A DNA stretch of 64,000 nt, taken from contig CAOLHI010000954.1 in assembly GCA_948474755.1 (NCBI GenBank), forward strand, positions 387,501 to 451,500, read 5' to 3'. This DNA comes from Ctenosaura bakeri. Its lineage: Eukaryota; Chordata; Lepidosauria; Squamata; Iguanidae. Below are positions 1 through 12,059 of the stretch, piece after piece; position 1 is the stretch's first letter; each line of letters opens with the position of its first letter. The notes below the pieces were generated by a model. That model worked only from the letters and a program-made list of their open reading frames with translations, did no database searches and was not told where the DNA came from. The position numbers and the translations under genes are program-made.

Positions 1-172
1 TGTGTGCCTTCAAGTAATTTCTGATTTATGGCATCTCCAAGGTTAACCAATTGTGGGGTTTTCAGGGGCTGAGAGTGTGTGAGGAGCCCAAGGTCACCCA
101 GTGGGTTTCCATGGCTGAGTGGGGAATCCAACCTTGTCATAGTCCAACGCTCAAACTACTACACCATGCTGG
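1..172 (-). mobile_element. Sauria-type tRNA-derived SINE, cut by window edge
   Basis: Read on the minus strand, this has the order of a Sauria SINE: a tRNA-like head ending near 172, a body with the 'gaaacccactgggtgacc'-type block (near 89-115 on plus as 'ggtcacccagtgggtttcc'), and a BovB-like 3' end seen on plus as 'tgtgtgccttcaag' at the very start. The extreme 3' tail lies outside the window. Degenerate copy, not mobile alone; the family has no ORF and depends on a LINE. Confidence 0.85.
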
Positions 173-382
173 TGTTGTGTACTGTTGCCAATTTTGTGGG
201 CTCTATTTGCCCTGAAGTAATCTTCAATATTCAAAAGGGCCATGAAGCCCTTAATTATGGTGAATTACAATATCATGGTGACAGCTGCTAGCGTGGAACC
301 CCTGAAATCAATCCTGTATTTCCTTTCCTGAAAGTTGTCCCAATGTCTTCACCCACCCTGGTAGAATTTACTTATCAAATAT

Positions 383-506
383 GGCCATTTCTGCACTACA
401 CTGTTATAGCACTATAATGACCCCTCCCTAAACTGCAAACTCCAGGATTCCATAAGATGTTGAAAGTGGAATAATAGTGCTATAACAGTATAGAGTGGAA
501 ATGGCC
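383..506. mobile_element. Harbinger-like MITE, copy A
   Basis: A 124-bp inverted-repeat element. It opens with GGCCATTTCTGCACTACAC and closes with the near-complement ending GAAATGGCC. Inside are the family's 'gttatagcactat' and 'ccaggattccataagatgttgaaagtggaataatag' blocks (384-506), shared with copies at 9152, 35831, 43658, 52517 and 55369. The left arm lacks the 'tccactttcaacatcc' half seen in fuller copies, so this copy has an internal deletion. No coding capacity. Confidence 0.75.
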
Positions 507-2610
507 TAAGACTCTCAAGACTTGGAAGTTCAGTCTAATGATCTATTGCAGGGAGGGCTGCATTGCAATTTTTTGTCATGATATCCGCTGGGATAAATTC
601 TATAGTATTGTAACATTATTGCAGGGAATTCTGGGGATTTGGAAATAGTAGCAAACACGGCTGATGAACTGAGTTTCAGACCCTCAAGTTCTTAAACATT
701 GCTTTACCCTTAAAGCAGCCAAAATTGCCACTCTCACAGTTTTACAATCTGAGGATGGGGGCATTTCACTATATACCTATTTTCAGTTTTTATTTATTTT
801 AATCAGGCTTCCTAGTTTGAGTCTGAAAGGGCTCTACTGTTGCATTTCTTGTATGATGGCCAGTTTTGTCTTCATCAGGAGCAGTAGGAGTTGCATCACT
901 TGCCTGTGGTGCAGAAGATAAGAAGCTCTCTCTGTAGACCTGCATGGGAGAAACTAGAATATACACACAGGATTCTAGATCAGGGCATTATGCCTACACA
1001 CCTACAGACTTCCAGGAAATCCAGTCCAAATCAACACAGTTACACTTAAGGAAAGCATACCAACAACTATGATTAATTCCTCCTGAGTTTATTTCCTGTC
1101 TGCCGAAAAGAAACAATATAGTGGTTCTGGTTAGCACTGGAAACAAGGGGGTGCAGGAATACTGGCTGAGTTTGGCAAGCCATCCGTAAACTCAGATGTT
1201 TGCCATATCTGCCCACATGTCTTGGTCTGTTACGCTAGACAGGAAAAGTCAACAGAACACATTTTCTGATGATGTCACAGGAGTCTGCATTCCTGTTTAC
1301 AAATGGAAACCTAGGATCGGTTTTCTTCAGTATTTTAGCAAGACTGGTTGCATGTTTTGCCAAAGGCCATTTTCAAACAAATAATTTGAAAACCAAAATC
1401 CAGTTAGTTCAGGGACTATAGAACAACTTCAGAGTGAGCTTTCATCTAATAAAAAAAGGGAGAAAAATCACTGGCCTGCAGTTGTACTATTTTTAACAAA
1501 TCTCCTATAGATTTATAGCCCATATGCTACTTTTCAGGTTTCTTTTCTCTACTGTCCTGTCCTTGTTATTGGACACATTTACTTCCCACAAGCAGGGGTA
1601 ATATAGGCTGTGCCTCATTCCTTTTGTTCTTTATTTGTCTCTTTCTGTCTACCTTTATTTGCATGTAGCTGCCTTAACCATCAGTACTTAAGTGATCTAA
1701 ATATTTCCTTATGAGAGCACAGTTGTCAACCCGAGCAGAAAGCGTAGCTTCTTCAGGACTGTATTGTTGGCCAAGCAGGATCACGTATCATATCAATTTC
1801 TCCAGTGTGTCAATCACCACCCATTGACAGCAGAGCTCATCAAGTGCAGTGAGAAAATGGCCAAGAATATCAAATATTTATCCCTTTCAAATTTTTAAAG
1901 TGTATTCTCCTGGGGCCTGATTACAGAATATTTAATGCTTACAAATTCCTTCAGTGCAACAGTACTAGTTTGTTTCCAAGGAAACAAATGCACTGCACAC
2001 ATTCTTAATCATTAAATTCTATAATCTGCCTCCCTCCTTCTTTTCTCTTTGAATGGGGAACTTCTGGAAAAAAAAGTGTTTGTTTTCATCTGAGTCCCAG
2101 GCCACAGATTTTCTGCAGGTACATTTCCAGGCACACTTTCCACAAAAGCTTATTTCAAATTTAACTGTCAAGAGGTTGTATGAAATTGTCTTAATCGAGA
2201 TAAATACATGCTCTTTGTTCTTTTATTATTTGACATGGGAATATCAGAGTGTGTGTGTGAGTTTAAACAACAAACAGTTCTAGTATGGTTTGATCTGAAC
2301 AGTTCCTGCATAAAAATACAAAACAAGTGAATCAGCATATTTGGCAACAATGCAACACGTTTGATGTCCATGTAGGCTAATATGTATGTAGATAGGCAAA
2401 AATATACGGTAGGTATTTATTTTTCCCATCCACTGACTTTCCCTTGACACACTTTTGTTAGAGAGTTTCAGTGGAACTCACTGCAGTATTTGAATTGTGC
2501 ATATATGAGTATTTATTCAAGACATGCAGTGCAATCTTCATCTCTACTCCAAAGCAAATGGAACCTACTTCCATTTAAGTGCGCACAGGATTTGTTGCCT
2601 CAGGTGGCAC
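507..2610. other. No gene seen
   Basis: AT-rich, apparently unique sequence. Open frames here (for example a 62-codon frame at 1196-1384) show no recognisable domain and no consistent coding signal. No repeat could be assigned by eye. Confidence 0.6.
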
Positions 2611-2616
2611 ATCTAG

Positions 2617-2697
2617 GCATACATACTTACCTGGTAGCAAGCCCTATTTTATTCCACAGGGCTTACTTCTGAGCAGACATATATAGGATTACCCTGT
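2617..2697. mobile_element. Short palindromic dispersed repeat (CAATCC/AGTAAG type)
   Basis: Carries 'gcatacatacttacctgg' followed by 'gggcttacttctgagcagac' and 'ataggatta'. The two halves are roughly inverted copies, as in the abundant squamate repeat with the pattern CAATCCTATGCAT...AGTAAG...CTTACT...GGATTG. Non-coding and degenerate. The superfamily is uncertain; a non-autonomous DNA transposon is likely. Confidence 0.5.
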
Positions 2698-3167
2698 AAA
2701 TTTTTCATTATCTGACCTAAATATTCACTGCAGACTATTAGGGAGTATTAGGGAACCTGCTGGTGAGTCAATACATTTTTTACATGACATTTTAAGCATC
2801 CCCACCATTCATTTTTCATCTGTGTGAATGTAATTTTAATTTAAACGATTTCCAAGAGAAATGGATTCATCTGACTGTGCCACTTCTAAGACCAGTGGGA
2901 AGCTCGTCATCCTAATATTGAAACTATAAGCCTTTTCCACTAGGGATGATTAGCAGCTTTGTCAAGTGTTTATTTTACTTTAAGAAGAATACATAATTTT
3001 TTTGGCAACGTTTCAGCAGTTTCTTTCCTCCCCCAGTTATTTTTTTACTCTAGGTTTGTGTGATCCTGCTTACCTTGATTAAATTATTGAAAATACCAGT
3101 GAAAGGAATGTTAAAGATGTTTCCATGGTCTAATGACCCTACAGTCAGTTTGCCCTGTTATTGGCTC

Positions 3168-3222
3168 ACTCACTCACACAGATGCATACACACACATATA
3201 CACACACACAGATACACATACA
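3168..3222. repeat. Imperfect (CA)n microsatellite
   Basis: Interrupted CA tract with TA and GA interruptions. Confidence 0.9.
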
Positions 3223-3694
3223 ATTTTTGTTGGTTCATTTTTTTTGTTAAGACTACTCCCCCAAACAGAAAAAAATCTTCATTAATTCAATCAAAGAAAA
3301 GAGAATTTGTTTTTTTTTTTTAAGTGGGAAGAAGTGGGACTGGCAGGTTTGGCCATCCATGCAGGAGCTTTGAATGTTTAGCCCTTAATAGTTTGCTTTG
3401 TATACCTATGCTTCTGACCATGTTTCTTACCATTTCTCTCTTTTTTTCTGTGAGGCTCCTCATGTTTAAAGCATTTGAAAATGAATTCATGATAGCCTTT
3501 GTAATAGCCAATACAGGTGGATGAGAGTAATGTTTGTTTAGTTTTGGAGAGAGACTTTCCAGAATTTTCAAATTTCTTCATAAATCTGATGGAAAGAACT
3601 TGAAATGTTTAGAAAGGGAAAGTAGGAAAACTAAAAATGATAGATTCACCCACCTCTATAGTCTGAGCTCCTAATTGCAGCTTGGACGTGTTAC

Positions 3695-3755
3695 TTTTGA
3701 GACTATAACTCCCAGCATCCCTCAGCTATCATGGCTATTAACCTTAATAATATAT
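3695..3755. mobile_element. hAT-like MITE fragment ('aactcccagcat' family)
   Basis: Contains 'gactataactcccagcatcc' then 'cagctatcatggctatt', the arrangement of the common amniote repeat whose full form is an inverted repeat around 'actacaactcccatcatcc ... agcatggcc'. Only one arm is present. Confidence 0.4.
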
Positions 3756-3840
3756 CAGTGTGGTGAGCTGTTGTTCCCTTGGCTACTGTTTTCTGAAGGG
3801 ACAATTACAACAATTGAGATTAGAGAGTATCAAAATGTAA

Positions 3841-4432
3841 AATCATAGAATCATAGAGTTGGAAGAGACCCCAGGGGCCATCCAGTCCAACCCCCTGCCA
3901 TGCAGGAACATCCATCAAAGCATTCCCAACAGATAGCTATCCAGCCTCCACTTAAAAATCTCTAAAGAAGGAGACTCCACCACACTCTGAGGCAGCATAT
4001 TCCACTACTGGACAGCTCTGACCGTCAGGAAGTTCTTCCTGAGGATCAAGTGAAATGTCCTTTCCTGCAGCTTGAATCCATTGCTCCTTGTCCTAGTCTC
4101 TGGAGTGGCAGAGAACAAGTTCGCTCCCTCCTCAACATGACATCCCTTCAAATATTTGAACATGGCTATCATGTCCCCTCTTAACCTTCTCTTCTGCAGA
4201 CTAAACATTCCCAACTCCCTAAGCCGTTCTTCATAGGGCATGGCTTCCAGACCCTTCACCATTTTGATCACCCTCCTCTGGACACGTTCCAGCTTGTCAA
4301 TATCCTTTTTGAATTGGGGTGCTCAGAACTGTACACTGTATTCCAAATGAGGCCTAACTAATGCAGAATAGAGTGGTACCATTACCTCCCTTGATCTGGA
4401 CACCATACTCCTATTGATGCAACCAAAAACAT
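3841..4432 (-). pseudogene. CR1 LINE 3' end, 5'-truncated
   Basis: The plus-strand start 'aatcatagaatcatagag' is the reverse complement of the CR1 terminal repeats (ATTCTATGATTCTATGA), so the element is on the minus strand with its 3' end at 3841. The minus frame 4005-4271 encodes the typical C-terminal tail of the CR1 ORF2 protein: 'MPYEERLRELGMFSLQKRRLRGD' spans its early part, followed by a 'YLKG' and a 'NGFKLQERTFHL..RKNFLT.RAV' segment. The reverse transcriptase and endonuclease regions are missing, as usual for 5'-truncated CR1. The fragment is fairly well preserved, suggesting a moderate age. Confidence 0.93.
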
Positions 4433-5030
4433 ACAAATGACACTTGTATGTTCACCTTTCATACTGATAAATAAATGAAATGCAGTTCCTGTAATCCATA
4501 GAGAGTGATCTACATACCAAAACTAGCCTATGCCTGTGGATCTGACTTTTGATACACACCAAATGAATACAGTTCGAAATGTTGTGTTTCCAATACAGTT
4601 GGATTTTCACCTGTTAAAGTTGACTTTAGGCTATGAAAACAAAAGGCATATTAAATTTATTAGCCATTCAAAACATTATAGACAGACATGTTTCTTAAGC
4701 ACTCAGAAATACTGAAAAGAAGAATCCTGGATGGATGAGAATCTTCATAATTTGGAACTTTTTCTGCACAAAATTTGTACAGGCTTATTTTGCAAAGCAA
4801 ACAGCTTTTTCTTTGCCAAAAATAGCATTTCTAAACAGACTTTTTGAATGACTTCCTGAAGAAAAAGTTGTTTCCTGTGTAGGAAATGCAAATTTGTATG
4901 TAGTTCTTTTGCAGAGACAATGCTGTTTTCTATGCAAACCAACCACGTAGAAATTTTACATAGAATATGTCTTGAATTGTAAATATTATCTGAAAGCTTG
5001 TTCTTTCCCCACATAAGCCTCTCTGAGTCT
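4433..5030. other. No gene seen
   Basis: AT-rich sequence. The 61- and 89-codon open frames here have no recognisable features. Confidence 0.5.
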
Positions 5031-5035
5031 TATGA

Positions 5036-5439
5036 CCTTTAGAGGAGGGCTTTTTCTCCATCTCACCACCCACAGGCTTGGTTAGTAGGGACACAAGAAA
5101 TGGCCTTCTTAGTGGCTGCTCCTTGGCTTTGAGATTCTACCTTGAGGGGGGTTTAGTCTTCCTCCTCTCTGTTGTCTTGCCGCTGGCTGAACAGAGTGGA
5201 GTGGAGTGTAACTGGATGTGTGCTGTTTTAGTATATATTGTATATTTTAAGTGTTTTAGTTGATTTGAAGTTTAATGTTTTAAAAATAGTGTTTTGATTG
5301 AATGTGCTATTTAATACTTTTAAATTTTTGTAGTTCATACTTTTTTCATCTGCTCTGTTTTTATTTATAGTGTAAGTAACTTTGTGTCCCACTGGTGACA
5401 AAAGTGGAATCTAAATAAATAAATAAATAAATAAAGCAA
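5036..5439 (+). mobile_element. L2/CR1-like LINE 3' end with (AAAT)n tail
   Basis: The segment near 5085-5140 ('gggacacaagaaatggcctt' then 'agtggctgctccttgg') matches the C-terminal coding pattern of L2-type LINEs, in which a 'gggacacgagaaagggccttctcagtggctgc'-like block precedes the 3' UTR. A T-rich 3' UTR follows, and a simple (AAAT)n tail ends at about 5435. The orientation follows from the tail. 5'-truncated and not coding now. Confidence 0.6.
5413..5435. repeat. (AAAT)n tail
   Basis: Five to six AAAT units forming the 3' tail of the LINE fragment just upstream. Confidence 0.9.
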
Positions 5440-6028
5440 GCAAGCACTGTTTTTGGAGACTTTCTCACAATGGGAATAACCAAAATTCTCCCATGCTTTC
5501 TTTGAGAAGGAAATTAGTGAAGAATTACATCCCTACCTTCCACTTTCTCCAGCATTGCTATCTTTTCCAGAAAGTCATGTTATCTCATTATGTGTTCAAA
5601 GTACAACAGGTTAGTCATTTTGGCTTCTACGGAAATTGCTAAGCTGCTTTAGTCACCTGAAAGTGCTGGATACTGCAGAAGATCAATCACTTAAATATTG
5701 TAACTTTGTAAAATCAGCCTCTCTCCCCTTTTTCTAGTAAAAGTAAAATTCCTCCAGTACGAAGTCTGGACCCAACCCTTTGGCATTCTGTTTGAAAATG
5801 TGAGAGACAGAAGAGATAAGTATAGTTACAGAAATTGTTATTCATTGGCTTTTTAAGAGAAAAGCTCTAGAGGCTCCAGTATTAGCAGGCTGTGCTAGTA
5901 TTCCTCTTGCTAAAAAGGGAACACTTTCAGTTTGGGGCAGAAACTGTTAGGACTAGTTATGGTTTATACTGCCTCCTCAAAGGTCCAGAGTACCCAGGGA
6001 ATAAGTGGCAGTAGCAGTGACAAAGCTT

Positions 6029-6130
6029 GGAGTGTGTGTGTGGGGGGAGGCTATGGTGCATGGGGGCATGGCCACGGTGTGTGGGGGCATGGCCACAGTG
6101 CACGAGGTGTGGCCAGGGCATGCAGGGGTG
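6029..6130. repeat. GC-rich minisatellite
   Basis: Three tandem, diverging units of about 21-22 bp of the form 'GTGTGGGGGCATGGCCAC'. Downstream (to about 6216) is a GC-rich stretch with 'gccacccagggcaaagtgcc'. The open frames across it in several frames are by-products of the repeat and not genes. Confidence 0.75.
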
Positions 6131-6216
6131 TGGCTACAAGCCAGGATGCCCCCAAAACTTTGCCACCCAGGGCAAAGTGCCACCTGCCCCCCCCGTTCCT
6201 ATGTCACTGGGCAGTA

Positions 6217-8998
6217 GGACTAGTGAGTAGAGAAAACAATTTAGTTATATTTCCTTAAAGCCAAATGTTACTATTTGTTCCAGATTTTAATAAATGATTG
6301 TTAGTTGGAAGCATCTTTGTGCAGTGCTTCTTCCCATACTGAAAATATGCAACAACAGATTGAAACAGAGTTGTTTCATGTTTCCAAGTCAACATCCTTT
6401 TGACTGCAGCGCAAGGTGAAAGAAGGCAACAGTTACTCAAAGTGTAATGTCTGATTCATGTCTGTTTTACAAGACCAGAACATGCTACTGAAATTGAAGT
6501 ATCTTCATCATTTCACCAGAAGTAATTATACGTGTACAAAGGAATGGAGCTAGTAAAGACTTAACTACAAAAACATAGATACAGTTCTAGTCCATATAAT
6601 AAAGGAAATGTCCTGGAAGTTGTCTACAATCTATCAGATTTTGTTCCAACAAGTTATACTCCTAATTATTATCAGAACAATGGTAAAGGTTTTAACCCAC
6701 AAGAGAATCATAAATAGATCCCATTTCTGCAAGACTTCTGCTGTTGTCCTTTTCTTCTTAGGGTTGGAAATGTGCAACATTTGCGGTCTATATTGTTCCC
6801 TGTGATGCAGTGGCCAAAGCCTATAGACTAAAAATTGCAGACCTTTTTTTTTTTTCCTAAAAAAATAAAATAAAAACCAAAACCCTTTGAAAAGAGAATT
6901 CAGCAAGTGAAAGTATTTGAAGGTAAGTTGTGCTCAAGTTCTTCTGAATTTAATGAGCGATTGTTAGGAAACAAGCACCCGACTATTTTAGTCAAGTGGG
7001 AGGTACATGCAAACGGTCCTTTAAAGAAACTATAGTAAATCTTATAACTATAAAGAGTGCCTGACATTCTCCTTGAATTACCATGTTGGCAAAAAGCAAA
7101 TTGCACAGACTGATAGCAAATGAGATCTGTTTGGATTACTTTTTTTTCCTCCACCCCACCCCCCACTCTCTAGGGGAAAAAAACAACCCCTTAAATTTAA
7201 CTCTATAAATGCTAATTTTAGCAAGGGAGGAAAAGCCAAAGTCATGCTGAAAATCAAGCTGTTCTTTCAACGTGGAAAGAGACAGAAACTGCATATGCTA
7301 TCTTGTAGTTAAGCAGAATATCCTGTGTAAGGGCCCCAAGCAGAGCAGTTTAACACAGGCTCTCTCTTTCTAATAGCACAAGGGGTGGGGAGGGGGGGAT
7401 TGCAACAAGCTCTTTTCCAACCCAGTGGGGATAAGACAACTCACTTTGTTACCTAGGTGGCTTCAAGTTAAAGGCCTGGGTCTCTAAGGCACTGCGCTCA
7501 CTTGGCAGGCTTGTTAACCTTGGGCACATAGATTTAGTTTTCTACAAAAGCAAATCTCTTATTCAGTCTGAAAAGGGTGTTTTAATATTGAAAATTATTA
7601 GTTTATCATATCCATATAATTTCTTCAGCCATAGGGCTTTCATTTCTTTGATGTGCATCTCTGCTCCAGCTGGTCTCCCAACCACTCCTGCTGTCTCTTT
7701 GCCCTGAGTAAGGTTTCTTGCTTTGTTAAAGAGACAGCACTGATCTGACTTCAGCTATAGTGAAAGGAGCTTTCATTTCCATTCTTAAAAAAGGGATTGC
7801 TGAGATAATTTTCCTTCTCTTGTGGAGGATTTTTTTTATTCATCTTTTCACTAGTTGCTTCCCTCCACTTCTCGTGCTTCCATTTCCCAGCCTTGTAGAT
7901 TTATTTTGTCCCAATGCTTAGTAGAAACACACTTTCCATTAAGGTGATGTGTGAAAAGCACTAGGGTTCAAGAATTTATTGGACCAAAGGTATTGAGTAG
8001 AGAGCTGATAAAGATTGGTCCTGAAGTACTGTGGGTTATTTGGGTTGCAATTATAAAGCCATCCACTGAGGAGAAAGCCCTCTTGAACTTTCTTCTTATG
8101 AGTAGACAGTCCTAGGATTGTGCTGTTAATATTGGGACTGTTGATAAAGTTGAAAGGTTTGAAACAAACAACCTATAGCAAATTCAAAGAATGCAAGAGC
8201 TGTGTGAATTAGAAGTGAGGTAAAAATGTTCAGAAATTAATTTGGGGGCCTCTCCCAGAACTGTGGGAGAATTTGGCAAGAGGAGTAGAGATAGGAAAAT
8301 CTCCAATGTCAACAGCTACAAATGGGATGGGGAAATTGTAGAAAAAGAATGTTTTCCTTTCTAATTTTTTAAACAATAATATTTTGATATTGTTGAAGGA
8401 AATGTGTTTGGTCCCTGCTTCCACTAGTGTGAACAATATATCGCATTCAGTATTGAGTTCAGTTAATGAAAAACAAAGGAATTTTCTGGGATTTCCCAAC
8501 TTGTTTCCCACTCTCCAGCCTCACTTTGCCACCCCTAAGTAGAGTGGGGCTTGCATATAGGAAGTGTGGCCTACCGGCTTGTGCTATTGGATTATTACAA
8601 CTTGCAGGGTAACACATGTAGTTTCACCGCTTTTATTGGGTGGGTTCCACAAACAGTCATCCTTCAGACAGATCCTCTAAAATCAGCACGACTTAAGTTA
8701 GTCACAAAATTAACTTAATCCTTTTGTGTTAGTTTTACATTTGCATCCTCCAATGACCTGAAGGCAGCATAAATCACTCTCTTTTACATTTAATTCTTTC
8801 AACATCCTTATGAAAGACATCAGACTGATTGTAATGAATGGCTAGTGTTGCCCAATGAGTCTCAAGGCTCCGTCTCCAAAGTTAGTTTTTATAACAGTAA
8901 TGCATTATTAACAAATTACAAAGCACTCTCCATTTTATTCATTACTGTTGATGTTGCCAAAAGAAATGTAGCAACTTCTTATGTTACTTTTTTCTTTT
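6217..8998. other. No gene seen
   Basis: Mostly unique AT-rich sequence with short homopolymers (T run near 6846, A runs near 6860). None of the small frames (61 to 93 codons) is recognisable, and no repeat family was assigned. Confidence 0.5.
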
Positions 8999-8999
8999 G

Positions 9000-9145
9000 T
9001 CTTGTTATTGTGTGGTTTCAAGTTGATTCTCACTTATGGCAATCCTCCCATAGAGTTTTCTTAGAAAGATTGATTCTGAGGAGATTTGCCATTTTGTTCC
9101 TCCAAGGCTGATAAAGTATCCCAATGGGTTTCATGACTGAGGGCA
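9000..9145 (-). mobile_element. Sauria-type SINE, old copy
   Basis: Minus-strand SINE body and tail: on plus it begins 'tgtggtttcaagttgattctc', then 'cacttatggcaatcctccca', and ends near 'cccaatgggtttcatgactg'. It is more diverged than other copies and lacks the tRNA-like head. Confidence 0.65.
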
Positions 9146-9151
9146 GACTCA

Positions 9152-9342
9152 GGCCATTTTCACACTACCCTGTTATAGTGCTATTATTCCAATTTCAATA
9201 TCTTGTGGAATTCTGGGGTTTGTGGTTTACTGAGGCCAAAGAGCTCTCTGGATGGGAATTGTAAATGCCCCTCCCTAAACCTATTCCATAGGATGTTGAA
9301 AGTGGAATAATAACACTGCAACAGTTTAGTGTAGAAATGGCC
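9152..9342. mobile_element. Harbinger-like MITE, copy B
   Basis: A 191-bp palindromic element from GGCCATTTTCACACTACC to GTAGAAATGGCC. Both arms carry the 'gttatagtgctattattcc' and 'gttgaaagtggaataataac' blocks, with 'gagctctctgg' near the centre. Flanks are TCA on the left and TAA on the right, so a 3-bp target duplication would have decayed. Confidence 0.8.
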
Positions 9343-9582
9343 TAACATTCTCATCTCCCAGACTCCTATTCCAACACTCAAATCACTACATGTTGCCAGA
9401 TCCTAATGAAAGGAAGTATTTTTTATTGCTTTTTTTGTTTTTGGGGGAGATTGATAATAGAATAACATAAAATCTGAGAAGAATGCCTCTGAAAATGCCC
9501 TAGAAGGATCTAAAGTAACTAGAAAAAAAAAACTCATTTTATCTGTCCACATCACATAGGTTGTCATTTCTCTTCTTCTTGT

Positions 9583-9768
9583 TGTTGTGTGTCTTCAAGT
9601 CATTTCTGATTTTTGGAGACTCTAAGGCAAACCTATCACAGGGTTTTCTGGGTCTCAGAGTATGTGATGTGTCCAAGGTCACCCAGTGGGTTTCCATGGC
9701 CAAGTGGAGAATCAAACCTTGGTCTCCAAGATCGTAGTCCAGTGCTCAAACCAGCACACTGCTCTGGC
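9583..9768 (-). mobile_element. Sauria-type SINE, near full length
   Basis: On plus it reads from the tail ('ttgttgttgtgtgtcttcaag') through the body ('ggtcacccagtgggtttcc') to the tRNA-like head (complement of 'gttcgaatcc', then 'gctctggctt'). It is read on minus. A fairly complete member. Confidence 0.88.
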
Positions 9769-9836
9769 TTTCATTAGTAAAAGTAAATTCTTAATTTTAC
9801 TTCTAAGTCATAGAACTGAATGTGGATCCTTCCCAT

Positions 9837-10586
9837 TGTTAACAGGCCGCATACACTCTTAATTGGCAGAAATATAAAATATACCCTGCTATGACTACAT
9901 GGCCATGCTGACTAAGAAGAAGAAGCTGGCTGCACACCTACTTTGCAAAATAAGATGAGGAAAGACCTCAAGGCATAGCTAGGTCATAGTCAGGAAATCA
10001 CCAGGAAACTCCAGCTATAAAGGACTTGCAGCTAGCCTTCAATGCCTCAACCTTTAAGAGACATTAGCATCTGGGATGTTCTCATAGGGCAGTTGATTGT
10101 CTTAACTCCACTCTCTCTGACCAAGCAAGCTTCCCTTTTGTCCCCCACCTGTCCAACAATTACAGAGCTATCAGGACTGCCATTGTCCCCTGTCCAGACT
10201 CCATTGTTTACTCTGCCAGAGAGCCATTAACACCTTAGCCCTCCAGGCAGAAATAAAGTATTTAAACCCCAGGTTTTGGCCAGCCAACTCACAGCACACC
10301 AATTGCTGGTTGCCATTCTGCCACTCCGATTTCTGATTGTGTACTGTCCTTAGACTTGTGTCTATGCCACATCACTGCTTCTTCACTGCTCTTCAGGGTT
10401 AGTAAATATTGCCCACTTCACACTGAAAATCTCACTATCCAATATTACTATTTCCCCCCTTTCCTTCAGTTAGCCTTGTGTAATTGCATGACTGCTTGGA
10501 TCTTGTGTGTGTGATTGCTATTCTCCCAATAAAACAGTTATTTTGGATCTCCAGCTGGTTCTTCCCTATGCTAGTACTGGTAAACA
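9837..10586 (+). mobile_element. Probable solo LTR of an endogenous retrovirus-like element
   Basis: About 750 bp with LTR architecture: possible TG...CA ends (TGTTAACAGG at the left, TACTGGTAAACA at the right, imperfect inverted repeats), a TATA-like 'aagtatttaaa' near 10256-10266 within a CCCC-rich context, then a C/T-rich R/U5-like region, and an AATAAA at about 10529-10534 followed by a T/G-rich stretch. No gag, pol or env coding sequence lies beside it, so it would be a solo LTR. No clear flanking duplication was found, so the ends are approximate and the call is tentative. The 125-codon frame starting at 10507 lies partly in it and is not recognisable. Confidence 0.4.
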
Positions 10587-10589
10587 AAG

Positions 10590-11833
10590 GAGTAAAAGAT
10601 CTTGTAAGCTTACTCCCCTTTCAAGCCTCCACTTTGAGCTAATATTCCCCACCTTTTCAGGGAGGTGCTGGCATTGCAGGTGGATCCCTGAGTCACTCAC
10701 ATTTTGGAATAACACCATTGTGTTTGAAAACATGGGACCGTGCAGTTACAAGATTAAAATCACTATACTGAAAGGTCATTTAAGAGGGGTGCAAACAGTT
10801 TTTTTGAGAAATGGGGCTGGCAAATCACTACTCTGCCCTTACCTTCCCTTGGTTACCACTGAATGCCTTTTATTGAACTTGTAACAATGAGTGACAATGA
10901 GCTGCTTTCAGAGATTTATTTATTGATGAAAAGGTGATCATTCTCTGTGTACAGTGACATGTTAGAAACAGCTTTTGATAGTGTGATGAAGTTGAAATTT
11001 GAATCCAAAAATGAAGTCAGAAGTTAAATTGTGATATCAGATTGTTCAAATGTGGATACAGCAGTGATAAACTTGATTGAAAAGAATATGCTTATTTAAT
11101 GGGTCAGTAACAGTGATACTTTAAAAAAAATAATCTTAAATACAGACTTGACTTAAGACTTAAGAAACTTCCATTTTTGTTCTTGTTTTGTTTGTATGGC
11201 CTTAATTATTTGCTGGATGACTAATTATGACTTGATCCTTTAAAAACTGCCAGATTAGGATGCAAAATGTAATACTATTTCATATTGCTAATTTTATCAC
11301 TCCAGTCAGTGAATATCCCTGAAAACTTTTTTAGGGGGCAGAGGGGGTGTTAGCATTTCTACCTGAATCTGGGCTGCTTGTCACCAGCTCAGTTTTACAG
11401 GCTTCATGTGTCTTCTGAAATATTTGGGTAAACTATAGGTATATCATATACTGCTATGTTTACAGTCTTCTCAAGTTGCCTTCAAGAGACTGGGATTTTG
11501 ATTATTTTATAGAAAGGCCCTCATGATCATTTGAAGTAATCCTGTGTTGGCTGATGTTATCTGCAATGGGTGTGCTGTGGAAACATTTATTTTAAATCAC
11601 ACAAAAATCTGGCCCCTTAACTTGCATTGTCTGAAAGAGAAATGGTTAGAGTAGGAGTGTCATTTTCCTTCACAGAAGTAAAGAGAGATTAATATTTGGT
11701 CACTTTCAGTAGGCAGCTTTTTGTGAAAGGGAGTTCTGTAGACATCCCTATTATGTCATGGTACTCAGGGATAGGAAAAGGAACAATCTTTGGGACTGGA
11801 CTTAATTGGCTTTCTCCTTTAGGGCTAGAGGCT
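10590..11833. other. No gene seen
   Basis: AT-rich sequence without a recognisable gene. No repeat assigned. Confidence 0.5.
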
Positions 11834-11878
11834 GAATCATAGAAATGTAGAGTTGCGAGAGACCACACGGGCCACAAG
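11834..11878 (-). mobile_element. CR1 terminal fragment
   Basis: 'gaatcatagaaatgtagag' followed by 'ttgcgagagaccacacggg' resembles the extreme 3' end of CR1 in reverse complement, like the longer copy at 3841. Only about 45 bp remains. Confidence 0.6.
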
Positions 11879-12059
11879 GGGAAACAGGTTCAAGTTTCCT
11901 GGATGGGCTGGCTGGAGATGAGCTAGAGTGGTTAGCTTGCCTCTGGGTTAGGGTGCCTCTCCCTTGCCATTCTGGAAAGGAGGTAAGTTTATACCTGCTT
12001 TAGCATACAACACACTAAGCACACTTGCTGCAGATCAGAATTAAATATGGATAAAGTGG

